A stretch of 64,000 bases of DNA, from the NCBI GenBank assembly GCA_964502095.1, contig CAZCUF010000002.1, positions 1 to 64,000 of the forward strand, read 5' to 3'. Source of the DNA: JACPVF01 sp964502095 (GTDB taxonomy: Bacteria; Chloroflexota; Anaerolineae; Anaerolineales; Villigracilaceae). Positions 1 through 8,473 of this stretch are shown here, piece after piece. Within the stretch, counting starts at the first letter, position 1; each line of letters starts with the position of its first letter. Made by a program: the position numbers and the translations under genes. The notes below the pieces were generated by a model, which had not been told where the DNA came from, ran no database searches, and worked only from the letters and a program-made list of their open reading frames with translations.

Positions 1-1
1 T

Positions 2-832
2 CAATCTGCGAATCCCGAAGAGCTTCACATGCTCGAACGCATTCACGATTTCTTCGACGTGATTCAATCCGTCAAATGGGCGCGGCAGGCGGGTTTTGAT
101 AATTTAAATTTGGATTTGATCTATGGCCTGCCCGAACAGACTCTTGCCTCGTGGAAATCCACCCTCCAGCGCATCGTTGACCTGCATCCCGAGCACGTTT
201 CCGCTTACGCGCTGACTCTCGAACACGGCACGCCCTTTGGACGCTGGTCCACGCGCGGGCTTCTGCCAATGCCTGATCCCGATCTTGCCGCCGATATGTA
301 CGAATGGGCGGACGAGTTTTTATCGGCCAATGGTTACGCTCAATACGAAATTTCCAATTGGGCAAAACCGAATCGCGCGTGCCGCCATAATTTGCAATAT
401 TGGCGCAACCTGCCGTATCTCGGCCTTGGTGCGGGCGCGCACGGATATGCAAATGGCTTTCGTTATTCGAATGTGCTGAGAATTAAAACTTACATAGATC
501 GCCTTGCGGATTCCCGATCTGCCGATTCCCAATCGGCTAGTTTACTATTTCCCCTCACCCCCGCCACAGTCAACCATCGTCAGTTATCCGCGCGCGAGGA
601 GATGCAGGAGACCATGCTCACTGGTTTGCGGCTTGTGCGCGAGGGAGTATCCGACGCGAAATTCCGGGAGCGTTTCGGGATTGGAATTGCTGAAGCCTTC
701 CCTGAAGAAATCGAAGAGTTGCTTCGGCTTGGCTTACTGGAATGGGACGAGAATCGAGTTTTCGGAGCCGTGCACCTTACGCGCCGCGCACGGCTCGTAT
801 CAAATCAAGCCTTCCTGCGATTCGTGGATTAG
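2..832 (+). CDS. hemW: HemW-like radical SAM protein, C-terminal part (5' truncated)
   Basis: The open frame runs in from the left edge, so the true start and the radical SAM CxxxCxxC motif lie outside the window. The 276 visible residues match the second half of HemW (heme chaperone, formerly called oxygen-independent coproporphyrinogen oxidase-like): the LDLIYGLPEQT segment, then HVSAYALTLEHGTP, then a C-terminal helical domain with the LSAREEMQETMLTGLRL segment typical of the family. HemW binds heme and SAM and is thought to insert heme into membrane proteins. The gene converges on the minus-strand lipoprotein gene with an 18-bp gap. Family assignment is firm; substrate role is known for homologues only. 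Confidence 0.88.
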   Translation, partial: QSANPEELHMLERIHDFFDVIQSVKWARQAGFDNLNLDLIYGLPEQTLASWKSTLQRIVDLHPEHVSAYALTLEHGTPFGRWSTRGLLPMPDPDLAADMYEWADEFLSANGYAQYEISNWAKPNRACRHNLQYWRNLPYLGLGAGAHGYANGFRYSNVLRIKTYIDRLADSRSADSQSASLLFPLTPATVNHRQLSAREEMQETMLTGLRLVREGVSDAKFRERFGIGIAEAFPEEIEELLRLGLLEWDENRVFGAVHLTRRARLVSNQAFLRFVD

Positions 833-850
833 GATGTGCAAGTCGAAAAT

Positions 851-1921
851 TTAGAACGGCACTTGTACGCAGTAACACCCATTCTGATACCACATCCAAT
901 CGGGGGAAACGCAATACGGCGGCGGCTGACAAACGCCGGGTGTTTCGGGAGTTTTCTTCCTGGGCGGAGGAGGATTATCATGCGGGCACAATTGCGGCTC
1001 ATAACCTGTCGGTTTGAAGCCAAAAGCTTCGCGGCAGGTGTTGTCCACCGCGTAGAGCGCCTTGAGCGGATAATTTATTTTATCTCTCACCGGAGAACCG
1101 GCTTCTTGTTCCGTGAAGCGATCCACGTAATCCAGCTTGCTCATATCTTTTAAACCTGCGTCTGCGATCACACCCAACATGAAAACATTCCCCGACCACG
1201 ACTTTTTGAACGCGAATTGAATCGTCGCCTGGAATCCGGCATTGACGCGCATCCAGGCCAGGTCGGGGTCTGCATCGCCGTTTCCGCCGTTGAAGATTAA
1301 TTTATCGTAGCCGTTGGTTGTGATCGGCGCGTCGGATTTATCGGCAGAAAATCCGCTGGTATCGTGATTGGTATCCTGATAAATTTGAACGTTGCTTGTA
1401 TCCCACACTGGCGTATAAGGCGGATGGCTCCAAATGATGTAATCGCCGAAGCCGTCGTGATCTTTATCGAGCGCTACGCCATAATCAATGCCAAGCGAAT
1501 TATTCGGATTCTGGCCGACCAATTGGACAGATACATACCACCAAATATCATCCTGACTGACGGTGTAGGTCACAATATCCAGGTCGGGAACATAAGTCAT
1601 ATTCTGAAGGAATGGCCGCTCGAGGCGGTTGATATCGTACGAATCGCCGTAGGGCGCGCGGTTCTCGGGCGCGGTGTCTTCGGATGTAACATCATAAACC
1701 AGCTTGCCTGCACTGACATCGCCGGGTGTGACATTATGTTTGATTTCAATGGTGGGCGTATACGCGATCAGCGTTGGCGGCTCGGTGGCTGCCGTTGGTT
1801 GTTGAGCCTCAGCCGTGGGAGGCAATGGGGTGCTTGATGCGCTGGGTAAATTGCAAGCCAGGATGATAATCAAAATAATCAACAATAAGGGCAGTAAAAA
1901 CCGCGAAGTCTTAATGGCCAT
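851..1921 (-). CDS. secreted lipoprotein of unknown function with Cys-rich tail
   Basis: 356 residues. The N-terminus is a lipoprotein signal: a hydrophobic stretch rich in Leu/Ile ending in the lipobox IILAC, then a Ser/Thr/Pro-rich linker. The folded part (about residues 75-290) has many Asp/Asn/Tyr/Trp residues, including DKDHDGFGDY, which resembles a calcium-binding Asp loop. The last 30 residues carry several cysteines (CQPPPYC, NGCYC), suggesting a disulfide knot. A GGAGA ribosome site lies 5 bases before the ATG. It is the last gene of the minus-strand run beginning with the thioredoxin-like gene. I do not recognise a family. Confidence 0.7.
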   Translation of the reverse strand: MAIKTSRFLLPLLLIILIIILACNLPSASSTPLPPTAEAQQPTAATEPPTLIAYTPTIEIKHNVTPGDVSAGKLVYDVTSEDTAPENRAPYGDSYDINRLERPFLQNMTYVPDLDIVTYTVSQDDIWWYVSVQLVGQNPNNSLGIDYGVALDKDHDGFGDYIIWSHPPYTPVWDTSNVQIYQDTNHDTSGFSADKSDAPITTNGYDKLIFNGGNGDADPDLAWMRVNAGFQATIQFAFKKSWSGNVFMLGVIADAGLKDMSKLDYVDRFTEQEAGSPVRDKINYPLKALYAVDNTCREAFGFKPTGYEPQLCPHDNPPPPRKKTPETPGVCQPPPYCVSPDWMWYQNGCYCVQVPF

Positions 1922-1992
1922 GGCATTCTCCTTGTTGAATTTTATATGCGATTATGGGCCGTTTTGGATCGAATTACAAGTGACCTCGAGTC

Positions 1993-2916
1993 CTATTGAT
2001 GATTTGTGATCGCCTCCCAAATCGCGGGCGCGATTTGCGCGATATTTTGCATATTCGCGGTGAAGGCCCGCCGCGCCTCGGCTGCGCCGATAACCAGCCC
2101 CGGCACGGGGTTGTCTGTATGTCTGCGAACTGATAAATCTTCCATGTTGCCGTGATCGGAAGTCAGGATGATCAATCCCTGCTCATCGTCCCAGATTTCG
2201 AGCAAGCCTGCCAGCACGCCGTCGAAAACTTCCAATTGTTCGACGGCCCAACGCATATCCTGTTTATGACCGGCGTAGTCGCTGGCCCAATATTCGAAGA
2301 AGGCAAAATCATATTTGCCCGCCAGCGCGCCTAATTTCTTCCCCGCCTCACGCGGACCGAGAACCTGCGTCTCGGAATACCCCAGCTGTTCGCGCCAGCC
2401 CCAGCCGGTAAAATCTGCGGCCAGCGCACGGCCTGCAAAGAAGTCCTTATCTGTAAAGAGGGGCAGGCCCGCGTTGGTAACCGCCAGCGGAATCGATGAA
2501 TATAATCGTTTGCCCGAATCGATCGCATCGAAATAGCGCGGGGGATAGGCATTGAGCAGGGCCGCAGACTTGCCCGCGCGCTGGAATCTGCCGAATAACC
2601 CGCCGTCTGAAAGCGTCTTTGCCACCGCGCGGTTTGGCTTGGGGCCGTAGTGATAACCAAGTTCCTGTGGGATGTTGCGGCCCGTCAGCAAAACGGCCTG
2701 GCCTGTGGCAGATTGAGGCAGGCCCTCGACTCCCAACGACGCGTCCAATGCGAGCAGTGTGGCGCGTTCGCTTTCCAAGGGCGCCGCTGTGCGTAAGAGG
2801 GTCTGACCGTTTAGCAAAGCGCGCAGATTGGGAGTCTCTGCGCGCGCAAATGGATTAATGGATGGATTATCTTCGCCAAGGCCGACGCCATCGAGAAAGA
2901 GGAAGAGGATGTGCAT
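1993..2916 (-). CDS. alkaline phosphatase superfamily metalloenzyme (phosphoglyceromutase-like)
   Basis: 307 residues from the second Met. The start gives LFLFLDGVGLG, the first metal-binding Asp motif of the alkaline phosphatase/phosphopentomutase superfamily. Near the C-terminus are the other metal motifs: SDYAGHK (about residue 215) and TSDHGNMEDLS (about residue 255), the latter like the DHGN motif of cofactor-independent phosphoglycerate mutase. At about 310 residues it is much shorter than true iPGM (about 510), so it lacks the inserted transferase domain. It probably hydrolyses or transfers a phosphate or sulfate on an unknown substrate. An upstream Met at 2934 is an alternative start; neither has a clear ribosome site. 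Confidence 0.78.
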   Translation of the reverse strand: MHILFLFLDGVGLGEDNPSINPFARAETPNLRALLNGQTLLRTAAPLESERATLLALDASLGVEGLPQSATGQAVLLTGRNIPQELGYHYGPKPNRAVAKTLSDGGLFGRFQRAGKSAALLNAYPPRYFDAIDSGKRLYSSIPLAVTNAGLPLFTDKDFFAGRALAADFTGWGWREQLGYSETQVLGPREAGKKLGALAGKYDFAFFEYWASDYAGHKQDMRWAVEQLEVFDGVLAGLLEIWDDEQGLIILTSDHGNMEDLSVRRHTDNPVPGLVIGAAEARRAFTANMQNIAQIAPAIWEAITNHQ

Positions 2917-2992
2917 CCCGGCGGATATTTTCATGGGAAAATCGAAGCACGCCGCGCGGGGAGAATCGAACTTGCCAAAGCGGGCGTTTTAT

Positions 2993-3580
2993 TCATTGTG
3001 GATTGTGCGCATTCGGCGTCTTCTGAAATAAAAACCATGCCGAAGAGCGTTCTCTTTTGTCGAAGCCGTCTTTGCGTGTGAGCAGGGAAAAACCTCGGGC
3101 TTGGATCAAGTCGAGGGCGGCCGCGTCCAGCCCGGGTCCCGCGAGACGCGCATCTGGTTTGAAGAATCCGTACATCAGCCAGTATCCGCCCGGGGCGAGC
3201 AGGCGATTCAATTCATCGAGATATTTCGATTGATCGTCCACGCCGTGAAAACAGCCCATGTCCAGCGCGAGATCGAACGGGCCTTGAATTCGAGTCAGAT
3301 GTGTAACGTCGCCAACTTGAACTTCAGCATGAACATTGGCGGCCTTTATTTTTCGTTTGGCGGCGCGGATCGCCTTGGGAATGAAATCCACGCCCGTCAC
3401 TTGCCAGCCGTTTTGCGCGAGCGTGATGACGTTTGTGCCTGTGCCACAGCCGAGGTCAATCGCGCGGCCCGCAGGATGCGCGGCGATGAAATCGTAGAGT
3501 TCGGGAGGCGTAATGCCGCTGTCCCAGGGCGGCTTATGGAGATACCATAAGTTGAACATCAGCTTGCGCAGGAAGCTCAT
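2993..3580 (-). CDS. class I SAM-dependent methyltransferase
   Basis: 195 residues. Motif I is AIDLGCGTGTN (about residue 40), followed by VTGVDFIPKAI, which should contact the SAM ribose, and a post-I motif near LALDMGCFHGV. The start at 3580 is chosen because its ATG overlaps the TGA of the upstream thioredoxin-like gene as ATGA, a sign of translational coupling; a longer frame exists but would run further into that gene. The PPWDSGITPPELYDF opening resembles small thiopurine/tellurite-type methyltransferases. The substrate cannot be read from the sequence. Confidence 0.82.
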   Translation of the reverse strand: MSFLRKLMFNLWYLHKPPWDSGITPPELYDFIAAHPAGRAIDLGCGTGTNVITLAQNGWQVTGVDFIPKAIRAAKRKIKAANVHAEVQVGDVTHLTRIQGPFDLALDMGCFHGVDDQSKYLDELNRLLAPGGYWLMYGFFKPDARLAGPGLDAAALDLIQARGFSLLTRKDGFDKRERSSAWFLFQKTPNAHNPQ

Positions 3581-4059
3581 CGGACCGAATCTCGCACACG
3601 CTGGGGATCGAGTGTTCCTATTTCCCGCCATTCCTCGGCGCCCTGCGCATTGAAGAAGATGAAGGTGGGCGTATATTGAAACGCGTAAACACGCGTCAGT
3701 TCGCGGCCGACGGGTTCTTGAACGTTCAGTCGAATAATGTGGATTTTATCGCCGAGTTCCGTTTCCAGTTCATCCACCACCGGTTTGGCCATGGTACAGC
3801 TGATGCAATAAGGCGATTGAAATTCGAGAAGGACCGGTTCGCCTGCGCCGATCATGTTCCTGACGGCTTGTGCATCGTTCATCAGCGGAGTTTGGCGCGG
3901 ATGCAGGATGATCCAGGCCACGAACAAACTGCCCGCGATCACGCCGAAGGCGAGGTAGTCGTTCCAGCGCGGACTGCGGGTGAGCAGGATCAAACCGGCC
4001 ACCACGATCAGCCCGATGGAGAGCAATACAAACGAATATTGATTAAAAAAGGCGTTCAT
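3577..4059 (-). CDS. membrane-anchored thioredoxin-like protein
   Basis: 160 residues from Met24 of the longest frame. Two hydrophobic segments (about residues 10-28 and 38-55) precede a thioredoxin-fold domain. Its active-site region reads PYCISCTMAKP, a CxxC redox pair, and the cis-Pro segment is YTPTFIFFN, both as in thioredoxins. The domain probably faces outside the membrane, where it would exchange disulfides. It is the first gene of the minus-strand run and diverges from the EF-G gene. The longer start at 4128 would overlap the -35 of the EF-G promoter, which argues for the shorter protein. Confidence 0.8.
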   Translation of the reverse strand: MNAFFNQYSFVLLSIGLIVVAGLILLTRSPRWNDYLAFGVIAGSLFVAWIILHPRQTPLMNDAQAVRNMIGAGEPVLLEFQSPYCISCTMAKPVVDELETELGDKIHIIRLNVQEPVGRELTRVYAFQYTPTFIFFNAQGAEEWREIGTLDPQRVRDSVR

Positions 4060-4121
4060 GAAACGATGAATATATGACGGAAGTAATGGGAGGGAATATG
4101 ACGGCGGCGCGTCGGCCTGCT

Positions 4122-4150
4122 TTGACAATTCAAACGACTTCTTTTACAAT
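4122..4150 (+). promoter_or_regulatory. sigma-70 type promoter for the EF-G-2 gene
   Basis: TTGACA at 4122-4127 and TACAAT at 4145-4150 with a 17-bp spacer, 42 bp before the start codon. This is close to the consensus for housekeeping promoters. Confidence 0.75.
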
Positions 4151-4191
4151 CACATGACGGTCTTATTCCAAATCAATGAAAGGCTTTTTCG

Positions 4192-6273
4192 ATGAAAGAG
4201 TATACCACCGAGTTCCTCCGCAACATTGCATTGGTCTCACACGGTGGGGCCGGAAAGACCATGCTGGCAGAGGCGCTTCTGCATTTTACGGGGGCCGCTA
4301 CACGGCTTGGCAAGATCGAAGATGGTACAACCGTATCGGATTATGACGAAGAGGAAACCCGTCGAAAGATTTCCTTGTTTACATCGGTGATTCCGGTGGA
4401 GCATCGCGACATCAAGATCAATGTTCTCGATGCGCCGGGATATACGGATTTTGTGGGTGAAGTGGTTTCCGCCTTGAGCGTGGCCGACGCGGCCGTGATG
4501 TTGATCGACTCGGTCTCGGGGGTGGAGGTGGGCACTGAAATTGCGTGGCGTTATGTGGATGAATTCAAGTTGCCGCGCATCGTGGTGGTCAATAAATTGG
4601 ACCGCGATAACGCCAATTTTGCGAAGGCTTATGAATCCGTGGAGCAATTCGCTCTTGCCAACGGTCAACGGCTGGTGAAAGTGCAACTGCCCATTGGCGA
4701 GAAACACGAATTCAAAGGTATTGTGGATTTGATTTCGATGAAGGCCTATCTTGGCGACGGCAAAACCGCTTCCGAGATTCCGGCCGACCTGAAATCTGCC
4801 GCCGAAGAAGCGCGCTTCTCTTTGGTGGAAGCCGCGGCGGAGGGCGAGGATGCCCTGCTCGAAAAATATCTGGAAGCGGGCGCTCTTTCGGACGAGGAAT
4901 TGATTCGCGGACTAAAAGATGTCGTCCACTCTGGCGCGTTCATCCCGGTGCTATGCGCGGCGGGATCGCATGAGATCGGGGTTTCGCCCCTGCTCAATGC
5001 CATTGTGGATTTGCTTCCCTCGCCCGCGCAGGCTGTAACGCGCGTCGCTCAAGGCAAGGACGGTGAAGAGAAGTTAACCGCGAGCGACGGCGGGCCTTTG
5101 GCCGCTTATGTTTGGAAGACTACCGCCGATCCTTTCGTTGGGAAGATGACCTATTTCCGCGTGGTCTCGGGTTCGATCCAGGCCGATGCGCGCATTTGGA
5201 ATCAGAATAAAGGTGCGGAAGAGCGCATGTCCGGTTTGCACATTCAACGCGGCAAGGAACAGATCGCGATGAAAGTCGTCCATGCCGGTGACATTGCCTC
5301 GGTCGCGAAATTGACCGTTTCTGCCACGGGCGATACATTTTGCGACAAGACTCATCCGTTGACCCTGTCCATCCCGAATTATCCGGCGGCTTTGTATCGT
5401 GTGGCGGTGGGACCCAAATCCCAAACCGATGCGGCCAAGATCAGCCCCACGCTGACTCGTCTATGCGAGGAGGACATGACTCTTTCCTGGTATAACGAGC
5501 GCGCCACCGGGCAGACCATTCTGCAAGGCATGGGCGACCAGCACATTGACGCCGCGCTTCATCGCGCGCAGTCGAAGTTTCAGGTTGGGCTGGTTTCCTT
5601 CGAGCCGAAAGTGCCGTACCGCGAAGGTATTACGCGCAAAGCCAGCGCGCAATATCGCCACAAAAAGCAGACTGGCGGCGCGGGCCAGTTTGGCGAAGTC
5701 CATTTGCGCATCGAGCCATTGCCCACGGCCGACTTTGAATTTGCGGATGAATTGGTGGGCATGAACTTGTCGCGTTCGTATTTGCCGCCCATCGAAAAAG
5801 GTATTCGCGCCACCATGGAGCACGGCGCCTTCGCGGGTTATCCGATGAGCAACGTCAAAGTGATTGTATTCGACGGCAAAGAGCATCCGGTTGACTCGAA
5901 GCCGGTGGCGTTTGAAATTGCCGGACGCGAAGCCTTCAAACTGGCGGTGCAGGATGCGGGTCCGGTGCTGTTCGAGCCGATCATGAACGTCCGCATTGTA
6001 GTGCCGGATGCTAATATGGGCGATGTGATGAGCGATCTCAATACGCGCCGCGGCCGCGTGCAGGGGACTGAATCCGAGCACGGCAACACGGTCGTTGTGG
6101 CGCATGTTCCGTTGGCGGAGATGCTGCGTTATACCACGCAGTTGCGATCCATCACCGGCGGCCGCGGTTACTTTACGATGGACCTGGATCATTATGATGT
6201 TGTCCCGACGAACATCGCTGTGCCGCTTATCGAGGCGCACAAGAGGGAAATGGAAAGCAAGAAGGAAGAGTAG
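4192..6273 (+). CDS. EF-G-2 type translational GTPase
   Basis: 693 residues, full elongation factor G length and domain order (G, II, III, IV, V). The P-loop is SHGGAGKT (residues 16-23), G3 is DAPGYTDF (80-87) and G4 is NKLD (134-137). Canonical EF-G has AHIDAGKTT and DTPGHVDF. The Gly-rich P-loop and the Tyr in place of the catalytic His are features of the paralogue called EF-G-2 or EF-G-like, known from Thermus. The cell therefore probably has a separate main fusA elsewhere. The role of EF-G-2 in translocation is not settled. It stands alone between its own promoter and terminator. Confidence 0.88.
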   Translation: MKEYTTEFLRNIALVSHGGAGKTMLAEALLHFTGAATRLGKIEDGTTVSDYDEEETRRKISLFTSVIPVEHRDIKINVLDAPGYTDFVGEVVSALSVADAAVMLIDSVSGVEVGTEIAWRYVDEFKLPRIVVVNKLDRDNANFAKAYESVEQFALANGQRLVKVQLPIGEKHEFKGIVDLISMKAYLGDGKTASEIPADLKSAAEEARFSLVEAAAEGEDALLEKYLEAGALSDEELIRGLKDVVHSGAFIPVLCAAGSHEIGVSPLLNAIVDLLPSPAQAVTRVAQGKDGEEKLTASDGGPLAAYVWKTTADPFVGKMTYFRVVSGSIQADARIWNQNKGAEERMSGLHIQRGKEQIAMKVVHAGDIASVAKLTVSATGDTFCDKTHPLTLSIPNYPAALYRVAVGPKSQTDAAKISPTLTRLCEEDMTLSWYNERATGQTILQGMGDQHIDAALHRAQSKFQVGLVSFEPKVPYREGITRKASAQYRHKKQTGGAGQFGEVHLRIEPLPTADFEFADELVGMNLSRSYLPPIEKGIRATMEHGAFAGYPMSNVKVIVFDGKEHPVDSKPVAFEIAGREAFKLAVQDAGPVLFEPIMNVRIVVPDANMGDVMSDLNTRRGRVQGTESEHGNTVVVAHVPLAEMLRYTTQLRSITGGRGYFTMDLDHYDVVPTNIAVPLIEAHKREMESKKEE

Positions 6274-6293
6274 TTTCTTACTGGTGTATGAAT

Positions 6294-6326
6294 AGGCCGG
6301 CAAAACACCGGCCTTTTTATTTTTCC
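6294..6326 (+). terminator. rho-independent terminator after the EF-G-2 gene
   Basis: Perfect 7-bp stem AGGCCGG/CCGGCCT with a 7-nt loop, followed by TTTTATTTTT, 20 bp after the stop codon. Confidence 0.9.
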
Positions 6327-6422
6327 TGTGATAACGCCGATTCCTTTGTTAATAAATCGAGAGTGTTTGCAACAGAGCGTTGATCGATATTTGAACTCGA
6401 AATTTATCCGCGAATTTTTAAC

Positions 6423-6450
6423 TTGACAAATCGGGCTAAGTTCGTAAAAT
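6423..6450 (+). promoter_or_regulatory. promoter of the cysteine biosynthesis cluster
   Basis: TTGACA at 6423-6428 and TAAAAT at 6445-6450, spacer 16 bp. Transcription would start near 6457, giving a leader of about 208 nt before cysM. Confidence 0.7.
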
Positions 6451-6456
6451 AGCCAT

Positions 6457-6664
6457 TAAGATTCTTCGACGGATTAAAGGCTATGATGACTCACTTGCTT
6501 TGCTCCTGTATAGGGCGGGGTTCGTAACCACCGCCCAGTAAAACCGAAAAGCAATCAACGGTATCTCCGGGACGGTGGACAACCCCGCATGCAATCCTTA
6601 TTTGCATCGGCGCTCGTTCGCTGTCCTTTTATTTTGCCTGTTGGTTGCTTTTTTAATTCCTATC
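6457..6664 (+). promoter_or_regulatory. structured 5' leader of cysM, candidate attenuator or riboswitch
   Basis: No credible gene lies in this stretch. It contains a 10-bp hairpin with one bulge (6513-6522 with 6526-6536). The segment 6515-6522 can instead pair perfectly with 6581-6588 (8 bp), which would break that hairpin. A 13-bp helix (6547-6559 with 6640-6652, one G-U pair) ends in a run of six T at 6649-6654, resembling a terminator with a long internal domain. A small hairpin pairs 6589-6594 with 6602-6607. The arrangement suggests two exclusive folds. I do not recognise it as T-box, SAM, cobalamin or another known class. Confidence 0.5.
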
Positions 6665-7612
6665 ATGACACTACTCGACGGAAAGATACAAATCACTTCC
6701 ACGGCTTTGACCGACCTGGCTTCCCATGTTGGCAATATGCCACTGCTTGCGCTTCGCCGCGTGACCTCGAACCTGTCTCCGCGCGTTCAAGTTTTAGCCA
6801 AAGCCGAATGGTTCAACCCGGGCGGCTCCGTCAAAGATCGGCCTGCGCTAAATATTATTCGTACGGCGATCGCGAATGGAGAGTTGATTCCCGGAAAACG
6901 ATTGCTGGATTCCACCTCCGGCAACATGGGCATCGCTTATGCCACCTTCGGCGCGGCGCTGGGAATCCCCGTGACGTTGGCCTTGCCCGAAAATGCCAGC
7001 CCTGAGCGGATCACGATTTTACGCGCGCTGGGTGCGGAACTAATTCTCACGGATGCGTTGGAAGGTTCCGACGGCGCCATCCATGTGGCGCGTGAAATGG
7101 CTGGGAAGGACCCCGCCAAATATTGGTATGCCAATCAATATGATAACCCTGCCAACTGGCGCGCGCATTACGAAACGACCGGCCCCGAAATACACGCTCA
7201 AACAAAAGGACAGATAACGCACTTCATCGCCGGGCTTGGAACATCGGGCACATTGATGGGCGTGGGGCGTTACTTGCGCGAAATGAATCCGTCTGTTCAA
7301 TTGATTCAAGTTCAGCCCGCAAACGCGTTCCACGGTCTCGAAGGACTCAAGCACATGCCTACCGCGCTCAAGCCCGGGATTTACGATCCGTCGTTTGCAG
7401 ATGAAACTCTCGAGGTCCAGACCGAAGCGGCACATGAAATGGTTCGGCGGCTGGCGCGCGAGGAAGGCCTGTTCGTGGGCATCTCGTCTGGCGCCGCCAC
7501 TATTGCCGCCTTGCGCGTAGCCACAAAACTGCAAGAAGGCATAGTCGTGACTTTGTTCCCCGACGCAGGCTATAAATATCTCAGCGACAAAGCTTTATGG
7601 GAAGGCAAATGA
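6665..7612 (+). CDS. cysM: CysM-type cysteine synthase (PLP), likely CysO-dependent
   Basis: 315 residues, fold type II PLP enzyme. The PLP lysine is K57 in NPGGSVKDR; the substrate loop reads STSGNMG (Thr of the usual TSGNTG replaced by Met) and the phosphate-binding loop is GLGTSGT. Overall it resembles mycobacterial CysM, which uses O-phosphoserine and the thiocarboxylated carrier CysO rather than O-acetylserine and sulfide. The neighbours (JAMM protease, CysO, E1/rhodanese) support that chemistry here. The ATG at 6665 is preferred to a GTG at 6575, which lies inside the leader and would add a sequence foreign to the family. Its TGA overlaps the next ATG. Confidence 0.87.
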   Translation: MTLLDGKIQITSTALTDLASHVGNMPLLALRRVTSNLSPRVQVLAKAEWFNPGGSVKDRPALNIIRTAIANGELIPGKRLLDSTSGNMGIAYATFGAALGIPVTLALPENASPERITILRALGAELILTDALEGSDGAIHVAREMAGKDPAKYWYANQYDNPANWRAHYETTGPEIHAQTKGQITHFIAGLGTSGTLMGVGRYLREMNPSVQLIQVQPANAFHGLEGLKHMPTALKPGIYDPSFADETLEVQTEAAHEMVRRLAREEGLFVGISSGAATIAALRVATKLQEGIVVTLFPDAGYKYLSDKALWEGK

Positions 7613-8031
7613 TGTTGCGGCTTCCGAAGGATGTTTTGGCTCAAATTCACGCGCATGGCGAAGCGGCCTATCCCGAAGAAGGCGCGGGCTTTTTGCTCGG
7701 TTCGGATGGAGACGAGCGCGCGGTAAAGGCAATTCTTCCGCTGGCAAATTCACGCGAAGACGCGGCGCGGCACAATCGTTATCTGATCGCGCCCGAGGCT
7801 TATCTCAAGGCCGAATTGGAAGCTGACCGGCTCGGGCTGAGTCTGATCGGTGTGTTCCATTCGCATCCCGATCATCCCAATCGTCCATCCGAATTTGACC
7901 GCGATTGGGCACAGCCGTTTTTCTCGTACGTCATCACGAGCGTGCAGGCTGGCAGGGCAGTCGAAAGCCGCTCGTGGCGGTTGGTTGAAGATCGTTCGCA
8001 GTTCGTCGAAGAAAAAATCCAAATCCATTGA
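7609..8031 (+). CDS. mec: JAMM/MPN+ metalloprotease, Mec-like CysO-cysteine hydrolase
   Basis: 140 residues. The JAMM zinc site is complete: the early Glu in YPEEGAGFLLG, then HSHPDHPNRPSEFD with two His and the final Asp as ligands. In Mycobacterium the homologue Mec releases cysteine from the C-terminus of CysO and restores the free carrier. The start at 7609 overlaps the cysM stop as ATGA, so the two are translationally coupled. The protein has only the single MPN domain. Function by context is strong, with cysM before and cysO after; direct proof is not in the sequence. Confidence 0.85.
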   Translation: MMLRLPKDVLAQIHAHGEAAYPEEGAGFLLGSDGDERAVKAILPLANSREDAARHNRYLIAPEAYLKAELEADRLGLSLIGVFHSHPDHPNRPSEFDRDWAQPFFSYVITSVQAGRAVESRSWRLVEDRSQFVEEKIQIH

Positions 8032-8084
8032 TGTCGTTGCGGGGAGCGCCCTCGCACCGACACAACAAACCAAAGGAGTATTAA

Positions 8085-8396
8085 ATGTCCCTCTATTTTG
8101 TTCGTCACCAGCACTCTGCCGAAACCTGCCCGGCGAAGAATCCTGAAATGGGGCAGATGTTATTAGAGCACTTGAGCAAACAGAGTGCGCGCAAATTCGG
8201 CGTGGACCTGATCGGCGACGCGGTGCTCGACAGTCAGCACACGCTGGTTCTGATCGCCGAAGCCGAAGACAGGGAATACCTCGAGAATTACATGCAGCCG
8301 TTTGCGCAAGCCGGCTCGGTTGAAATTCTGGAGGCTTCCACGTGCGAAGCGGTCGTCGAACGCGGCGGTTGCGAACCGGTCGCGGCCGCGAGCTAG
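8085..8396 (+). CDS. small unknown protein inside the cysteine cluster
   Basis: 103 residues with a good ribosome site (AAAGGAG, 9 bases upstream). The opening MSLYFVRHQH and the later TLVLIAEAEDREYLENYMQPF look like a small alpha/beta ferredoxin-like fold. Cysteines sit at ETCPA (about residue 14), STCEAV and RGGC near the C-terminus. No signal peptide or membrane segment is present. It lies between mec and cysO on the same strand, so a role in sulfur transfer is possible but unproven. I do not recognise the family with confidence. Confidence 0.65.
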   Translation: MSLYFVRHQHSAETCPAKNPEMGQMLLEHLSKQSARKFGVDLIGDAVLDSQHTLVLIAEAEDREYLENYMQPFAQAGSVEILEASTCEAVVERGGCEPVAAAS

Positions 8397-8404
8397 TTGA
8401 AATT

Positions 8405-8446
8405 GGGATGGATGAAGAATAAAATGGATTCAGCTTCATCCATCCC
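8405..8446 (+). other. perfect 13-bp inverted repeat before cysO
   Basis: GGGATGGATGAAG (8405-8417) pairs with 8434-8446 around a 16-nt loop. A TTTTT run occurs 6 bp further on. It could be a weak terminator, an mRNA-stabilising stem, or an attenuator separating the first three genes from cysO. Confidence 0.6.
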
Positions 8447-8473
8447 CGATTCGTTTTTGAAAAGAGACTCTTT

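Noticed and set aside
6575..6664. GTG start at 6575 adding 30 residues to CysM
   Set aside because: The added residues form a hydrophobic stretch not found in CysM, lie inside the structured leader, and lack a ribosome site.
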